From Filosporella fistucella (lineage: Eukaryota > Ascomycota > Leotiomycetes > Helotiales): 64,000 bases of DNA. The notes beneath the pieces are model-generated. The model was not told the DNA's origin, did no database searches, and saw nothing but the letters and a program-made list of their open reading frames with translations. Shown piece by piece: positions 11,406-22,624 of this stretch (within the stretch, counting starts at the first letter, position 1; every line of letters begins with the position of its first letter). The DNA is taken from positions 124,001 to 188,000 of the forward strand of contig JAQJZZ010000004.1 of the NCBI GenBank assembly GCA_030077755.1, read 5' to 3'. The position numbers and the translations under genes are program-made.

Positions 11406-13726
11406 CCCTGAGCAATTGAGGCCATCCTATTGTGGTGGGAGAACAATAGCAGTTGTGTGTGGTGCCTCAGGATGAGGACTGCAAATCCTCCAAAACTTAT
11501 TCCTATTGTCGTTACTATTGTGGTGACCAATGAGCTAATCATGGTTTGCGTGAGGCTGGCTATTCATTTGATGTTGAAGTTGAACTTCAGTAGCTGTCAT
11601 GGAGCTATGTCAGACCAGCTTCTGGACACATCATGCACTTATCATTGACATATGGAATGCTCAAATACTTGATCCATATTGGCTAGGAGTCTTCAGTGCT
11701 TGAAATAATAGGAGCTGGATTTCTGATATTGCGACCAAAGCTCTGCAGGCCACAAGTAGCTCACGTAATCAAGCCGCTCACACCCTTATACTCTGCAACT
11801 CTCAAGATCTGTGAGGACTGCAGTTTCTGTGTCTTCCCAGCGTAGCTTTTGATCAATGGCCTATGTATATGGAGGGCCATATCAGCAAGGGCTCTTGATG
11901 GAGATGAAAGACTGAGCAGCAGCTGGCGAGCCGTGATTGAATGTATCTGCCAAGTTCGTGGGTAGAGAATCACCTCTTGTGGGATGGCGTCCAGAGACAG
12001 GAGATATATGGTATTTGTTCTTATGGAAGTCCATATGCAGAAGAATGGAATCAAGAATGGGCCATGAAATCTGGACGCCAAGTGATCAGACAGCGTGAGT
12101 GAGAGGACAACGTAAGGGAGAGACGGATTTGAAGTTCGACATCCTTGTCGAGAAGGAGGAAGGTGAAAGAAGAACACTTCTAGGCTGCAAGTGCACTGCT
12201 GGTTTATTAGTACGGGATAGTGCGATTTCATGCTTACTTACTTGCGGGTAGCTCAGTTCATGCTTTCAGCTTGCCCTGTGCGTCCTTGGGTAGAATATCC
12301 TGGAAATTTTTATTTGGGTACTCATTGCCAATGATGGTAATGAGAGATGAGGATAGACGTAAGTTTGCGTCTGTGTGGTTGAAATGGTTCAAGATCGATC
12401 TTTTACAAGGCGGAAGGGTGCAAGATGGGCATTGCATTTCGATTGAATACTTTGTCGGCGATCGGCAATGACATCGAGATAGGGCTCTGTAAGTGCAGTG
12501 TGATTGACACAATTCATTTTCCTATTAGATTGCAGGGCTGTGTTGGAAGAGGTGTGGAAGTGACGAAAGTGTTCACTTGGAATACTTCAATTGTTGTGTT
12601 ATATGCGAATGGAGCTTGAACCTTTGATAAAGTGTCAGGAATAGCGTCGATGCAATGAATTATGGTTTGCTCTAGAATGATTTATCTCAATTGATCCTAG
12701 ATTGCCATAAGAGAATGAGCTTTCAATCTTGGGGAACCTCATCTGTAGCTGACATCCTTGAAATGAGACTTTCAATTTGGACTAAACTTTTGGCGAGACA
12801 GGAATAACTAGCAGGAAAAGGGATTAAAAGTGTACTGAAAAGACGTATGAGGATTTGACCCTGAAGTCGGGGCTTCAATCTTTAGATAGAATGGAAGATT
12901 TTCTTCCAAGCCGCCCAAGATTTTCGAATAAATCAGATTGGGGATTGAAGACCCCCGGTTTCGTAAATACGCTTGTCTCTCACTTGAGAAATTGTGTAGT
13001 GTAATATGTACGTGATTGAGGCGGTTCAGAGAAATATGGGCTATCCATAGCCAAAACTCGGAATCGGATTCGTATGTGAGGTGATTTTTTCTACATATAA
13101 ATGCCTCATGAAGCTCATCTTGTGGTCAAACAACACCGTCGGATCCGAAGTCTACAGCCGCTAGTAAAACGCCGACCGGTAAAACAATATTCCGAGCCTC
13201 CCAGCCCAGCCACCTTCCTAGTTAGCGTTTCCAGGATTTCGATGCGGTAGCCAGGACAATGCTGTGGAATTCGATGAAACACAATTCAATAGAACGTCCT
13301 AAAGGGCGGTAGATATACTTGAACATACAGAAATAGCAGACATAATTTCATCCTCTTCAGCTGAAAATACAATCCCAACTCCTGTATGTTGTGTTGGCAA
13401 TAAACACAGCCTTCGTGAACGTGCGTCTACCCGAGCAGCGCAATTTCGGCCATCTCGAATTAGCAATCGAAGCCATAGAAACAGACACCCTGGGATTGCG
13501 AACGTCACTTCACCTCCAACTCCCACCTCATTCTATTGTTTGCTATCATGAAACGACATGCCGATATATTCGATTGAAGTAGACCGTTCTCTTTCTCTTC
13601 CTCTTGTCGACTTGCTTCCAATATCGCCAAGAATCCGCCCAGCAGATCATACCTCCTTTCGCCAGCAAGAAGGGCCCAACCAGTCACCTCCGCGATAAGG
13701 TGGTAACACCTACGCTGCGATTTCGA
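11406..13726. other. 2.3-kb interval without a supported gene
   Basis: A minus-strand frame of 156 codons at 11761-12231 and another of 84 codons at 12258-12512 are the only sizeable ones. A plausible intron (GTAAGT...CTAATAAACCAGCAG, about 12197-12244) lies between them but does not join them cleanly. No family was recognised, so I treat them as unproven or decayed. The last 600 bp is the promoter and 5' UTR of the PIP5K gene. Confidence 0.4.
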
Positions 13727-16608
13727 ATGCCACACGCAGTCGAGATGCCATCGTTCCTGTCCGATGACACAGGACCTATGTTGAATCGACCGCTCTACGA
13801 TGTCCCGACCCATCTCCGGCAATCCCACGAGAAACTGATGAATGGAAACGGCAACGTCAGGTCGTCCTCGCACACCTCGATAAAAGGCGGTTTGGGAGAC
13901 GGCACAGACGGATACTTTGATAGAGAAGTTGGAGGGAGGAAGCTCATGAATGGGGATACGGGAGTTCACGATGCAAGCCCTCACCAGCTACCTAATGGTC
14001 GTTCCAGTGTCAGTAGTGACAATCGACCATCTCGAAACGGAAGCATGTTGTCAATCAATGGCGGAGTCAATGGTGTGGGTGAAAACGAGAGAAAGGGTCC
14101 TCATAATGGATATACAAGGTCGTATGGTGACAGGATCCCAATGGCAAACGGTGTTGTTCCCAGTGCTACCTCGGACACGAAACAATCAACAAACGGAGAT
14201 AATGAGGTGCAGAAGAAAGGTTCTGTGCCAGCACCCATCACCACTAATCCCCAAAGTACGGGACCGTTAACCTATACTTCATCATTATTACCAGCTACTC
14301 CTGCACCAGTCGAATCTCCCTCTAGAGCTCCAACATCGTCCCCGCATCGATTTTCCTCTCCACCGACTTACCCAGCACCATTGGCTCCTTCCCCTTCCCA
14401 ACAGTCTCTCCCACATCCTGGACCTATGACCTTGAAGCATAGACATACTTTGCAGGTACCTAAACCCGGGCCGAGGACTTCGAAAGATGGCGACGACGGG
14501 ATATATACAAGTGGCAGATTTTCTCCGACAGGCATAGCAGCAGGAGTAAGAAGAGGATCGCTGAGTCTCAACCGACGAAACACACAATCAATACACTCAA
14601 ATATGCCCCATGAAGAGATAGCTCCGGACGAGGACGCAATGTTGTGGGCAGAGGCAGTCAGACAGAAGCGTGCGAGCAAGAGAAGGCGCAAGGAGGACGA
14701 AGACGATGATAGAGTGGTTGTTGGCACCAAGGTTGATCAGCATCATGTTAACTGGGTTACTGCATACAACATGTTGACTGGAATCCGATTCACGGTATCA
14801 AGGACAAACGCCAAGCTAGACCGGCCGCTGACAGATGCGGATTTTGAAGCACGGCACAAATTTTCATTTGACATGTGAGTATGGATGCTTGAGGGTATGT
14901 ATTGATGCTGACTGATATAGTACTGGCAATGAATTGACGCCCTCCGCGAAGTACGATTTCAAATTCAAAGACTACGCGCCCTGGGTATTCCGACATCTGC
15001 GAGCTAAATTCAAGCTCGATCCAGCAGACTACCTGATGTCTTTAACTAGCAAATACATCTTATCCGAACTTGGCTCACCTGGAAAGAGTGGAAGCTTCTT
15101 TTACTTCTCGAGAGACTACAAATACATTATCAAGACTATTCACCATGCCGAGCACAAATTCCTGCGGAAGATCTTGCGGGAGTACTATGCCCATGTCGAA
15201 GCAAACCCAAATACTCTGCTCTCTCAATTCTATGGTCTTCACCGCGTCAAGATGCCTTATGGAAGGAAGATTCATTTTGTGGTTATGAACAACTTATTCC
15301 CACCACATCGAGATATACATCAGACATTCGATTTGAAGGGTTCGACCATTGGACGAGACTTCAAGGAAGAAGATTTGGAGAAGAACCCCCGAGCGACGTT
15401 AAAGGATCTCAACTGGTTACGTCGAAACCTGCATCTCGAATTTGGGCCAGAGAAGAAACGGTTATTCTTTGAGCAGATGGAGAAAGATGTACATCTTCTA
15501 CAAAGGCTAAAGATCATGGACTACAGTATGCTGGTTGGGATTCATGATCTCCGGAGAGGAAACCAGGAGAACTTGCGAGATAAAACTCTCCAAGTCTTCC
15601 AGCCAGGAGGAGACACACATGCCGATGATGTGGCCGGACCCGACGGGCGAGGTATGCTTATGCGGACGCCCAGCAAATTAGAAAATCTACGGAAAGCTAG
15701 GGAGTTGAGGCAAATCATCAAACAAGAAAAGCCTGTTCCTATGGGTCAGACCAGCTCGCGGATGCCAGATCATTTGGAGGAAAATACCGCCAAGCGCGAG
15801 TTCACTTTCTATAGCGACGATGGAGGTTTCCAAGCAACGCATGAGGACAATTCTCCTGGTGACGAGATATTCTTCTTATCTATCATTGATTGTTTAACTC
15901 ATTACGGAACAATCAAGAAGATGGAGCACTTTTTCAGTACGTATAATAGTCCAACACATATTTTATCGCTAACAGAAGACAGAGGGTCTCAAGGCAGACA
16001 AAAAACTTATATCTCCAATTTCTCCTGATCCGTATGGCGATCGATTTATCGAATTCATTGAAGGAATTACCAAAAGCAAAGAAGAAGTAGAAAGAGAGGC
16101 GCAAGCCGCCCCTCGAGAATCTGTTCCACACACCAACTCTTTCTCGCACCGAAACACCAATTCCCAAGAGTCTAGAAGGAGATCTGGGAGTAACAACCTT
16201 AATGCAACAGTTCAGAGGAACGAAAATGATGCTATGAAGTCGGAGAATAAGGAATCGGAACGACCTGATCCCAGGATGATCTCCACCGTGCGCAGTCCAA
16301 GCGCAGAGCGTAGTGGAGGATTGCAGGGTCAAACACTACCAGTCGTTGAGGAAATGGGGGAAGCCAGTTCCACAGGCGGAAGAAGTGCGAGGAGTCGTGA
16401 AAGGGAGGAGAATGAGAGGAGGCCTCTTACACCAGCGAAAGACAACCTTGACGAACGACCACTCACTCCAGCAAAAGATTACAGTCCTAGTGGGAACGGA
16501 TTGACAAGAAGGCCGTTGAGTAGGAGTAGTTTGGACAAAGAATTACCACCTCTGCCGAAAGTTCCAAGTCCAACAGAGATGACCCCGAAGGAGTCACTTT
16601 TGAGGTAA
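13727..16608 (+). CDS. Phosphatidylinositol-4-phosphate 5-kinase (Mss4/Its3 type)
   Basis: Makes PI(4,5)P2 from PI4P at the plasma membrane, controlling actin, endocytosis and growth polarity. Three exons, 13727-14874, 14921-15936 and 15983-16608, join in frame to 929 residues. The first 330 residues are Ser/Asn/Pro-rich and disordered with a basic stretch QKRASKRRRKEDED. The kinase core follows: FKDYAPWVFRHLRAKFKLDP, GSPGKSGSFFYFSRDYKYIIKT (glycine-rich loop and ATP lysine), FDLKGSTIGR near residue 520, the signature IMDYSMLVGIHDL near 583, and IIDCLTHYGTIKKMEHFFKG leading to PDPYGDRFIEFI (activation region). The C-terminus is again disordered with repeated RPLTPAK. The second intron's acceptor was chosen as ...GAAGACAG|AGGGTC to keep HFFKGL. 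The start is the first ATG of the frame, so a spliced upstream exon is possible. Confidence 0.93.
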
Positions 16609-18325
16609 TAGAGGAGGGCAGGGCAGCATCCACGTGGCAATTGTTTCAGGGTTGAAGAAAATGAAGGAAAGGTTGAAGCATCATGATACCATTCATTGAG
16701 CGATTCGTGTTCTCGGGCGTTCCTACAGTCGAACTGTTTTCCTTTATTGTGTCTATGCGCATTGCCCGTCTTAGATGGGAGTCTCTCATTTGTTTAATCA
16801 CATTGACGAATTTCATTGCCCTCGTCGATTTGTACTTAGCACCCTTTTCTTTTGATTCGCTTTGCTGTTTTTTCATTGAGCAAAAGATGAAGGGGAAGAA
16901 ATTGTAGATATGGTTGGGCTTTAGATGGGCTTGGTGCTGAGAGGTTGTAGAGGGGGTTGGATTTGTGGTGGGCTTATAGTGAGGGAGAGGCGAGGAGAGA
17001 GGGTTACCAACCTACCTGTAAGCTAGATTTTGGGCCTTGAGGCTGGCTCAATGAAGCGTTTGAAGCACATGATATGGAGTTCACAATTTTGCATGTGACA
17101 GTTGTGTGAATTACGTCCCCCACAATCCCGCTGCACTTATACTTACCATCTACTTCTGCCTCTCAAACACCCAGATATTGTGGAAGAATGCTACTGAAAA
17201 TGCGTGCTTGTGACCATCAAGCTACAATATGCGGCATATCACGCAATATCCCCGTGCTTTCTTTTGCGGTAGGGCCACGTAGGCAGGGCAAGAAGACTTG
17301 CAGGAGTTTGAATTGCGTGGGACAATCATGTGAAGAGACAAAGCCTTACAACTATTCTGTACTAAGAGGTATCTTGCATGTTCGGCGACGAAATGTTCTG
17401 AAGGAAGTAGGTGATGGCAAGGACGGCAATGAGACAGGACGACACGATGCAATTTAATTGGGAAGAGCTATCAAAGTGAAGGAAATTGAAGTATAGCACG
17501 AGGAAGCATCTAGTATCTCTAGGATCACTAGAATATGTCCCTCTTCCCATCTCCTACCTTCCCTTTGCTCTCTCAATCAATTCTACATGTCTTTCTCCTT
17601 TAGAAACAAATTCCCACCCAAATCTTCCCATTCTCCCACTCGCACTTGCAACGTTCTCGCCAACTGCACGTCAACCTAACAACTCCCCCCGTCCCTCTAT
17701 CCTCAACCCCACAAAATCGTCTCAGCCATGATTCGCGTGCTAATAGTAATACCAAGCATGACTCTATCACTCACAAAATTCCCAAATCTCGGCTGTCCCG
17801 CCGGGAGAATGAATGAATCGGGTGATTTACAGAGCGGAGCTACCCCTGTTCTAACTGCCTCAAGAACAGGCGAGCGAGGGAGCGAGGCGGGTCCGGAAGA
17901 GGAAATCGGGGATCATAACAATGGTTCTACAGACGCGTCATGGGAATTTATTTTCAGTATATTTTGGTTTGGAACGGTTTTAGAGACGCAAGATCAATGA
18001 GAGAAATAGCATGTTCAAGTTTTTTGTCATTGATGCGTCGTATAAGTACAGCCATAACAATAGCATCAATCCATCTAGCACCATGACCCTAAGCACCCAT
18101 CCATCTTGTACAAGAGAGAAAATCCCACTCAGTACAATGAGGCATTACCAGCCCTGCCATCCACCGAACCCAGTCATCAAAACTAATAATCAGCACAAGC
18201 TAATCCAGACAAAAATGAGATCCGTAACAAATCAATCAATTGTATGATGAACCCTTCATCATACAATCCCCAACCGCAGAACGCCTGTATGAATAGATGA
18301 AGGAAAGACGTGACATGACAAGTAT
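16609..18325. other. 1.7-kb convergent spacer between PIP5K and histone H1
   Basis: Holds both 3' UTRs. Plus-strand frames of 60-90 codons (17188-17457, 17486-17731, 17728-18000) have no recognisable motifs. Nothing else supported. Confidence 0.55.
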
Positions 18326-19275
18326 TTATGCCTTCTTTGGTGTTGCCTTCTTCTTGGGTGTGGCCTTCTTTGCAGGTGTTTTCGCAGTGGTCTTAGTGAC
18401 ACGTCCGGACTTAGTCTTTGCTAGTACAGCTGGCTTCTCGACAACAGCAGGTGCCTATATACTGTTAGTCGCGTCGATTAGAGCATTTTCAAATACTTAC
18501 AGCCTTAGGAGCAGCAGCCTTCTTTGGCTTTGGTGCAGCCTTCGCCTTGGGGGTCTTTGGCTTAGCAGCAGCCTTCTCCTTTGGTACCTTGGGGGCTTTT
18601 GGAGCAGCCTTGGGTTTGGCAGCAACTGGAGCTTTCTTTGTCTTTGTGGCAGTTGCCTTCTTGGCAGCAGGCTTCTTCTCAGTTGTCTTCTTCTCGGCGG
18701 TCTTCTTTGCGGCAGCTGGTTTGTCGGCCTTTGGCTTTGCAGCAGCAGGCTTTGGCTCCTTCTTTGCGAGCTTGGTTCCTCCTGAGCTTCCTGTGCTGAT
18801 GTCAGACAATGCTATTGTCTATGGGTAGTTGTACATACCCTTTGGTTGAGCGAAAACACCCTTCTCAACACCCGACTTCAAGGCGCGGTTGAACAGAGAA
18901 TCGAACATTGTATCGCTGGCAATGATCTTGTTATTGGCCTTGACATATTTCTTGAGAGCAATGCGGCTGTGGGAAAGTCAGTTGGGTCCGGAGAATAAGT
19001 CGCGTCGTTGTGTGTGAAGATTGCATACCTTGATCCGTTGCGCTGAGAGAGTGTTAGTGAAGGTCTAGGCAGGCGATAGATGACCACTTACGTCCTTGAG
19101 AGTTCGAATAGCTTCAGCGATCATGTCTTAGACGGTGTTAGTAGATAGGCGCAGCTATGAATGTACCATTGAAATGGTATAATGCATGGAAAATGCAATT
19201 GTTCCAGCATCAGGCGGGGCAGTAAGTACCTTGGTAAGAGCCATGTTCGGCAGTCTTTGCAGCTTTAGGAGGCAT
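18326..19275 (-). CDS. Linker histone H1
   Basis: Binds linker DNA at the nucleosome entry/exit site. Six exons on the minus strand: 19275-19230, 19126-19092, 19042-19029 (14 nt), 18966-18839, 18790-18501 and 18454-18326. They join in frame to 213 residues. The globular winged-helix domain (roughly residues 12-85) shows SYQDMIAEAIRTLKDRNGSS, RIALKKYVKANNKI and LFNRALKSGVEKGVFAQPKG. The tail is a long Lys/Ala/Pro array (KPAAKKATATKTKKAPVAAK, KATPKKKATPKKA) as expected. Five introns in a 642-nt coding sequence is dense, and most fall in the globular domain. A strong TATA element lies upstream. The overlapping plus-strand frames of Leu/Ala type are antisense shadows. Confidence 0.96.
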
Positions 19276-19431
19276 TTTGAGAAGTGTTAAGTTGATATAT
19301 CAGTATAAAGTTGATTGTAGACAGTTATCGGATGAGAATGAGAAAATTGTCGGTCGAAAGTCGCGTCGGTAATTGAAAGATTTCGAATGTAAACAAGGCT
19401 TCAAGGGCCTATGCGAGGAAGTGGGCGGGGG

Positions 19432-19441
19432 CTTTTATATA
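19432..19441 (-). promoter_or_regulatory. TATA box of histone H1
   Basis: TATATAAAAG on the minus strand, 157 bp before the H1 start codon, in a stretch where the surrounding DNA is G/C-rich. This is the best TATA match in the neighbourhood. Confidence 0.6.
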
Positions 19442-20445
19442 TGCCCGCTTGCCGACTTGTGATTTTGAGCAAGTGCAGATGCGCTAGTCCTGATCCGAGC
19501 ACTGTTTTTAACATCTCGAACGGAAGGCACTTCTTGCCGTTGGACCTGATTGGCTGCATTGCCTACGAAGACAGAAAACCTAACGTCCCTCATGGTCCAA
19601 CATCATCTGCCACATCCGCCAATTCCCCCTCCCACACCTTGGGGAAATTCATGAACATATTTGCCTTCTTTCATCTAAAGGGAGAAGAGTCATTATGTTT
19701 GGTATCCCCTCAATTTTATTTTTCATCGATTCATATTCGCAGCATTATTCTCGAATTTACCGCTTGATATCAGATTCAACAAGTCCCGAGAACCGTCGAT
19801 TGACTCGATTCCAAATGACGACTTTTGCGACGACAACTATATTGCTACGTTCACGTTGTCGACGTAGCCTCAATTTTGGAGAATCAAAAGTTTGAATGTT
19901 TTTCTTGAAGATCCTCGAATTTCAAGGGCTTTCATCTTCGTTGCGTTGAGTATTTGGGTCGAGAAGTTTTGGTTCAATTCTCGTCGTGTGAGGCCATTCG
20001 CGATGCTTTGCATCGCCCATAAATGAGCATCATTCCCTATCAACCCCCAAACTTTATTTTTCTATAGACGATTCTGATAGCTTGCCCAATTGATTTCTGA
20101 TCATTCTCCCACTTTTCAAAAGTTTTATCTGGTTGTTATTGTGTTTGTTGAGGGTTTCCAAGAAAACTATATTTTCGGTCGCTCGATGTTGCGCCCGGTG
20201 TAGAACTTTCTTGCTACTTACGCCCTTGGTACAATGAAGACAATTCGTATACCTTCAAGATTATTTGTATTACCTTGCTATCCTCCTGTTTGGTTTATCT
20301 GCCTTTTCTGAAGTTTCAATTAGAAGTGCAGCGTCCACGACTTCGTGCAATTGTTATGGTCGTGCAGGCTCCACCTCCACGATAATACAACACCACATGT
20401 ACGGTTCCACAATCAATTCAGTCACTATTCCGTGTTCATATCTCA
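19442..20445. other. Intergenic, upstream of histone H1
   Basis: About 1 kb with H1 upstream control region at its left end. I see no coding signal; frames are short. Confidence 0.5.
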
Positions 20446-21525
20446 GTGTTACGATGTGTTGCTATGGGGTCCTTCTCGCCGTGGCTTCCCAATCCATATT
20501 CTGATGCCTCGTGGGCAGAAGGATTTGAGACTCGTCTCGAAACGACGCGACCGGCAGAATTAAACTTTGATTATGAGCCTGAAGTCCAATAGACTGTAAT
20601 GAAAAGTTTAACCTTCAACAATCGGCAGAGATATTCCGCAACTGATCTTTACCAATTCCTGCAACATAATTTCTGGGGAATTACTTGGGGGTGCGACAAC
20701 TGATGCGCTGCCGACAGATTCCGAAACCCCAAGATTGTCAGACCACGTCACGAAGTATGATCCACCTGACTTTCAAGATCATCACTACTTGTTGGCCCCA
20801 CATTGTTCTTAGATTTCGAGCCTCCAGTCTTCAATAAGGCATACTCGTTTGCCTTGTCTCTCGATGAAGTTTTCTTACGCCTAATGCCTGCCTGCCTGGA
20901 GGCGGTAATTTATTGCGGAAACTGTTCGCCACACTCGAGAACAAAGACCCACGACCATCAACCATAACACCGCCTCATATATCATCATTTCTGGCTTTGG
21001 ACTCCGTGAGTTTCGATTAAGTCCTTCCAAACTCTGCAAATTTGAGGCTGGCCAGAGGCCCAAGGCTGCGCTGCTACATACCGCCTCCCGCTGTGTTTTC
21101 TCGGGGCTGGACTATAGTCAACACCCAATTTTCCCACCCGATAGCTCTCGACTCCACGAAGTCTCCCTCTATCTCGAAGTTCGATACCCTTTCAGGAGAA
21201 TTGTGCTCTTTGATCCGGTCTGCCCTCTACCACCATCGTCATTCTATACTTCCGTCGAGATAAAACCCCCCTCCAGATCTCGTGCTTCGAGCACCGAAGA
21301 GAGGTTACAAAGACTGTTATCCAGAATCAGTGGCTTCAATGACCAAGAGCCGACTGTCAACCTTCTGACAACAATCGCTATCTGACTCTTCCCATACAGG
21401 GATGATATCTGCTCTTTGATCTGTGTTGTGCTAGAATCATCGCAGTGCAGGCAGGTTATATGCAATGTCTCGGTGGTCCGTGCACTGTCCCTCAGGCAAG
21501 AATAGCCAGGAATAAGTGAATCCAA
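20446..21525 (+). pseudogene. Decayed coding fragments, parent gene unidentified
   Basis: Several protein-like stretches lie in order but in different frames and are broken by stops. An ATG at about 20465 opens MGSFSPWLPNPYSDASWAEG and runs to an in-frame TAG about 45 codons on. After it, in the same frame, comes RQRYSATDLYQFLQHNFWG. A shifted frame then reads TDALPTDSETPRLSDHVTKY up to a stop near 20812. Another shift gives NLLRKLFATLENKDPRPSTI ending at a GTGAGT near 21005. A last one reads STEERLQRLLSRISGFNDQ and stops at 21383. Composition and spacing suggest one old gene rather than chance. It could be the 5' part of the kinase relic downstream or a separate gene. No family was recognised. 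Confidence 0.4.
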
Positions 21526-22624
21526 ATTTACGATTCCGTTTCTGAAATCTTTATTTCGAGTTTCTAATTCTGTCTACACACTATGTCGTGGGATCCTCCT
21601 TTTCCGTTTCGGGCAGACACTTTCCATACACTGTAAACAAACTCATGCCCCATCTAAGCGCAGTCACCTGACTCTCTCCCCTTTCCAAACCGAGACCCAC
21701 CCAAAAGGCGAAATTTCCATCGAACTTCTCCAGTCAACCCTTGGAAAAATTCCAGTGAATAGCGAAAGCGCTGTCGTTATAAACGTGCAGATGCTGATTT
21801 TCAAAGGATAACCTCCACGTTCTAGTCGAAGAGCACCACATGGATGCTGGCAGCCGTTCCTTTCGTTAGCCTGTTGCAATGTAAGAAACTCGTCTATATA
21901 GTTGTCGTTGTGTTATCTGCAATCCAGTTTAGACTAGTGTTTATACTACTTCTCCAGCGTAGATTGATGGGGGACTTGTCGGATTTGCTATAGCTATTGT
22001 CAATTGCTTTGACCGCGGCGGGTTGGAAAAGTTCTGTTGCGGTCAACTCTTGCGATTGTTGCGCGACTGTCGAATCAACAGCGACTTTCGTCCAATGCTA
22101 CCAATAGGAAAATGAAATTTATTACAATCAATCTTTATATATTGTGCAACCGTCAAATCATCTTCATTATAGGCTCACGCTTCTAGCCTTACTGCTTGGC
22201 CAGGCTATATTACGGTCCAATCTCTGCAACATTGCCCATTAATTGGGTCAAGTTCTTCACTATACCTTTGATTCTGCTGATGGTCCCAGAGAAACTTGTA
22301 TGTATCACGTGATGTAACTGTCATGTTAAAGCATCTATTGCAAGAGGAACACATCTGTCAGAGAGGTTGGTCTTGAAGTGGCCACATTGTTTTTCGATAG
22401 AGCTTACCTGAGCCCAGGCGAAGTGCGAGGCGGATTCGATCGTGCATGAGAATCACCTGAGTGGCTTCGGTAAGAGGTGCAGGTGGGCTGTGTTGGACTT
22501 TCCCAGCCTCATTTCACTTAAACTCTTACCTTCTCTACCTACCATCATATTTTCCCCGCTTCGATCAAGTAATAGCCTCTCCGCTTTGGTCATCAACTTT
22601 TCGTACGATATTTTATATATCTTC
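21526..22624. other. Interval between relics, no supported gene
   Basis: Possible continuation of the decayed region. A short frame near 21660-21812 (plus) reads as a plausible but unrecognised peptide. No intact gene or repeat found. Confidence 0.4.

Noticed and set aside
11761..12512. Two neighbouring minus-strand frames with a possible intron between
   Set aside because: Splicing does not give one continuous protein and no family is recognised. Kept only as a note in the interval entry.
13505..13984. 159-codon minus-strand frame opposite the PIP5K 5' end
   Set aside because: Shadow of the coding frame on the other strand; no motif.
18297..18828. Long plus-strand frames opposite histone H1
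   Set aside because: They are antisense translations of the Lys/Ala-rich H1 tail (Leu/Ala/Phe-rich), without independent signal.
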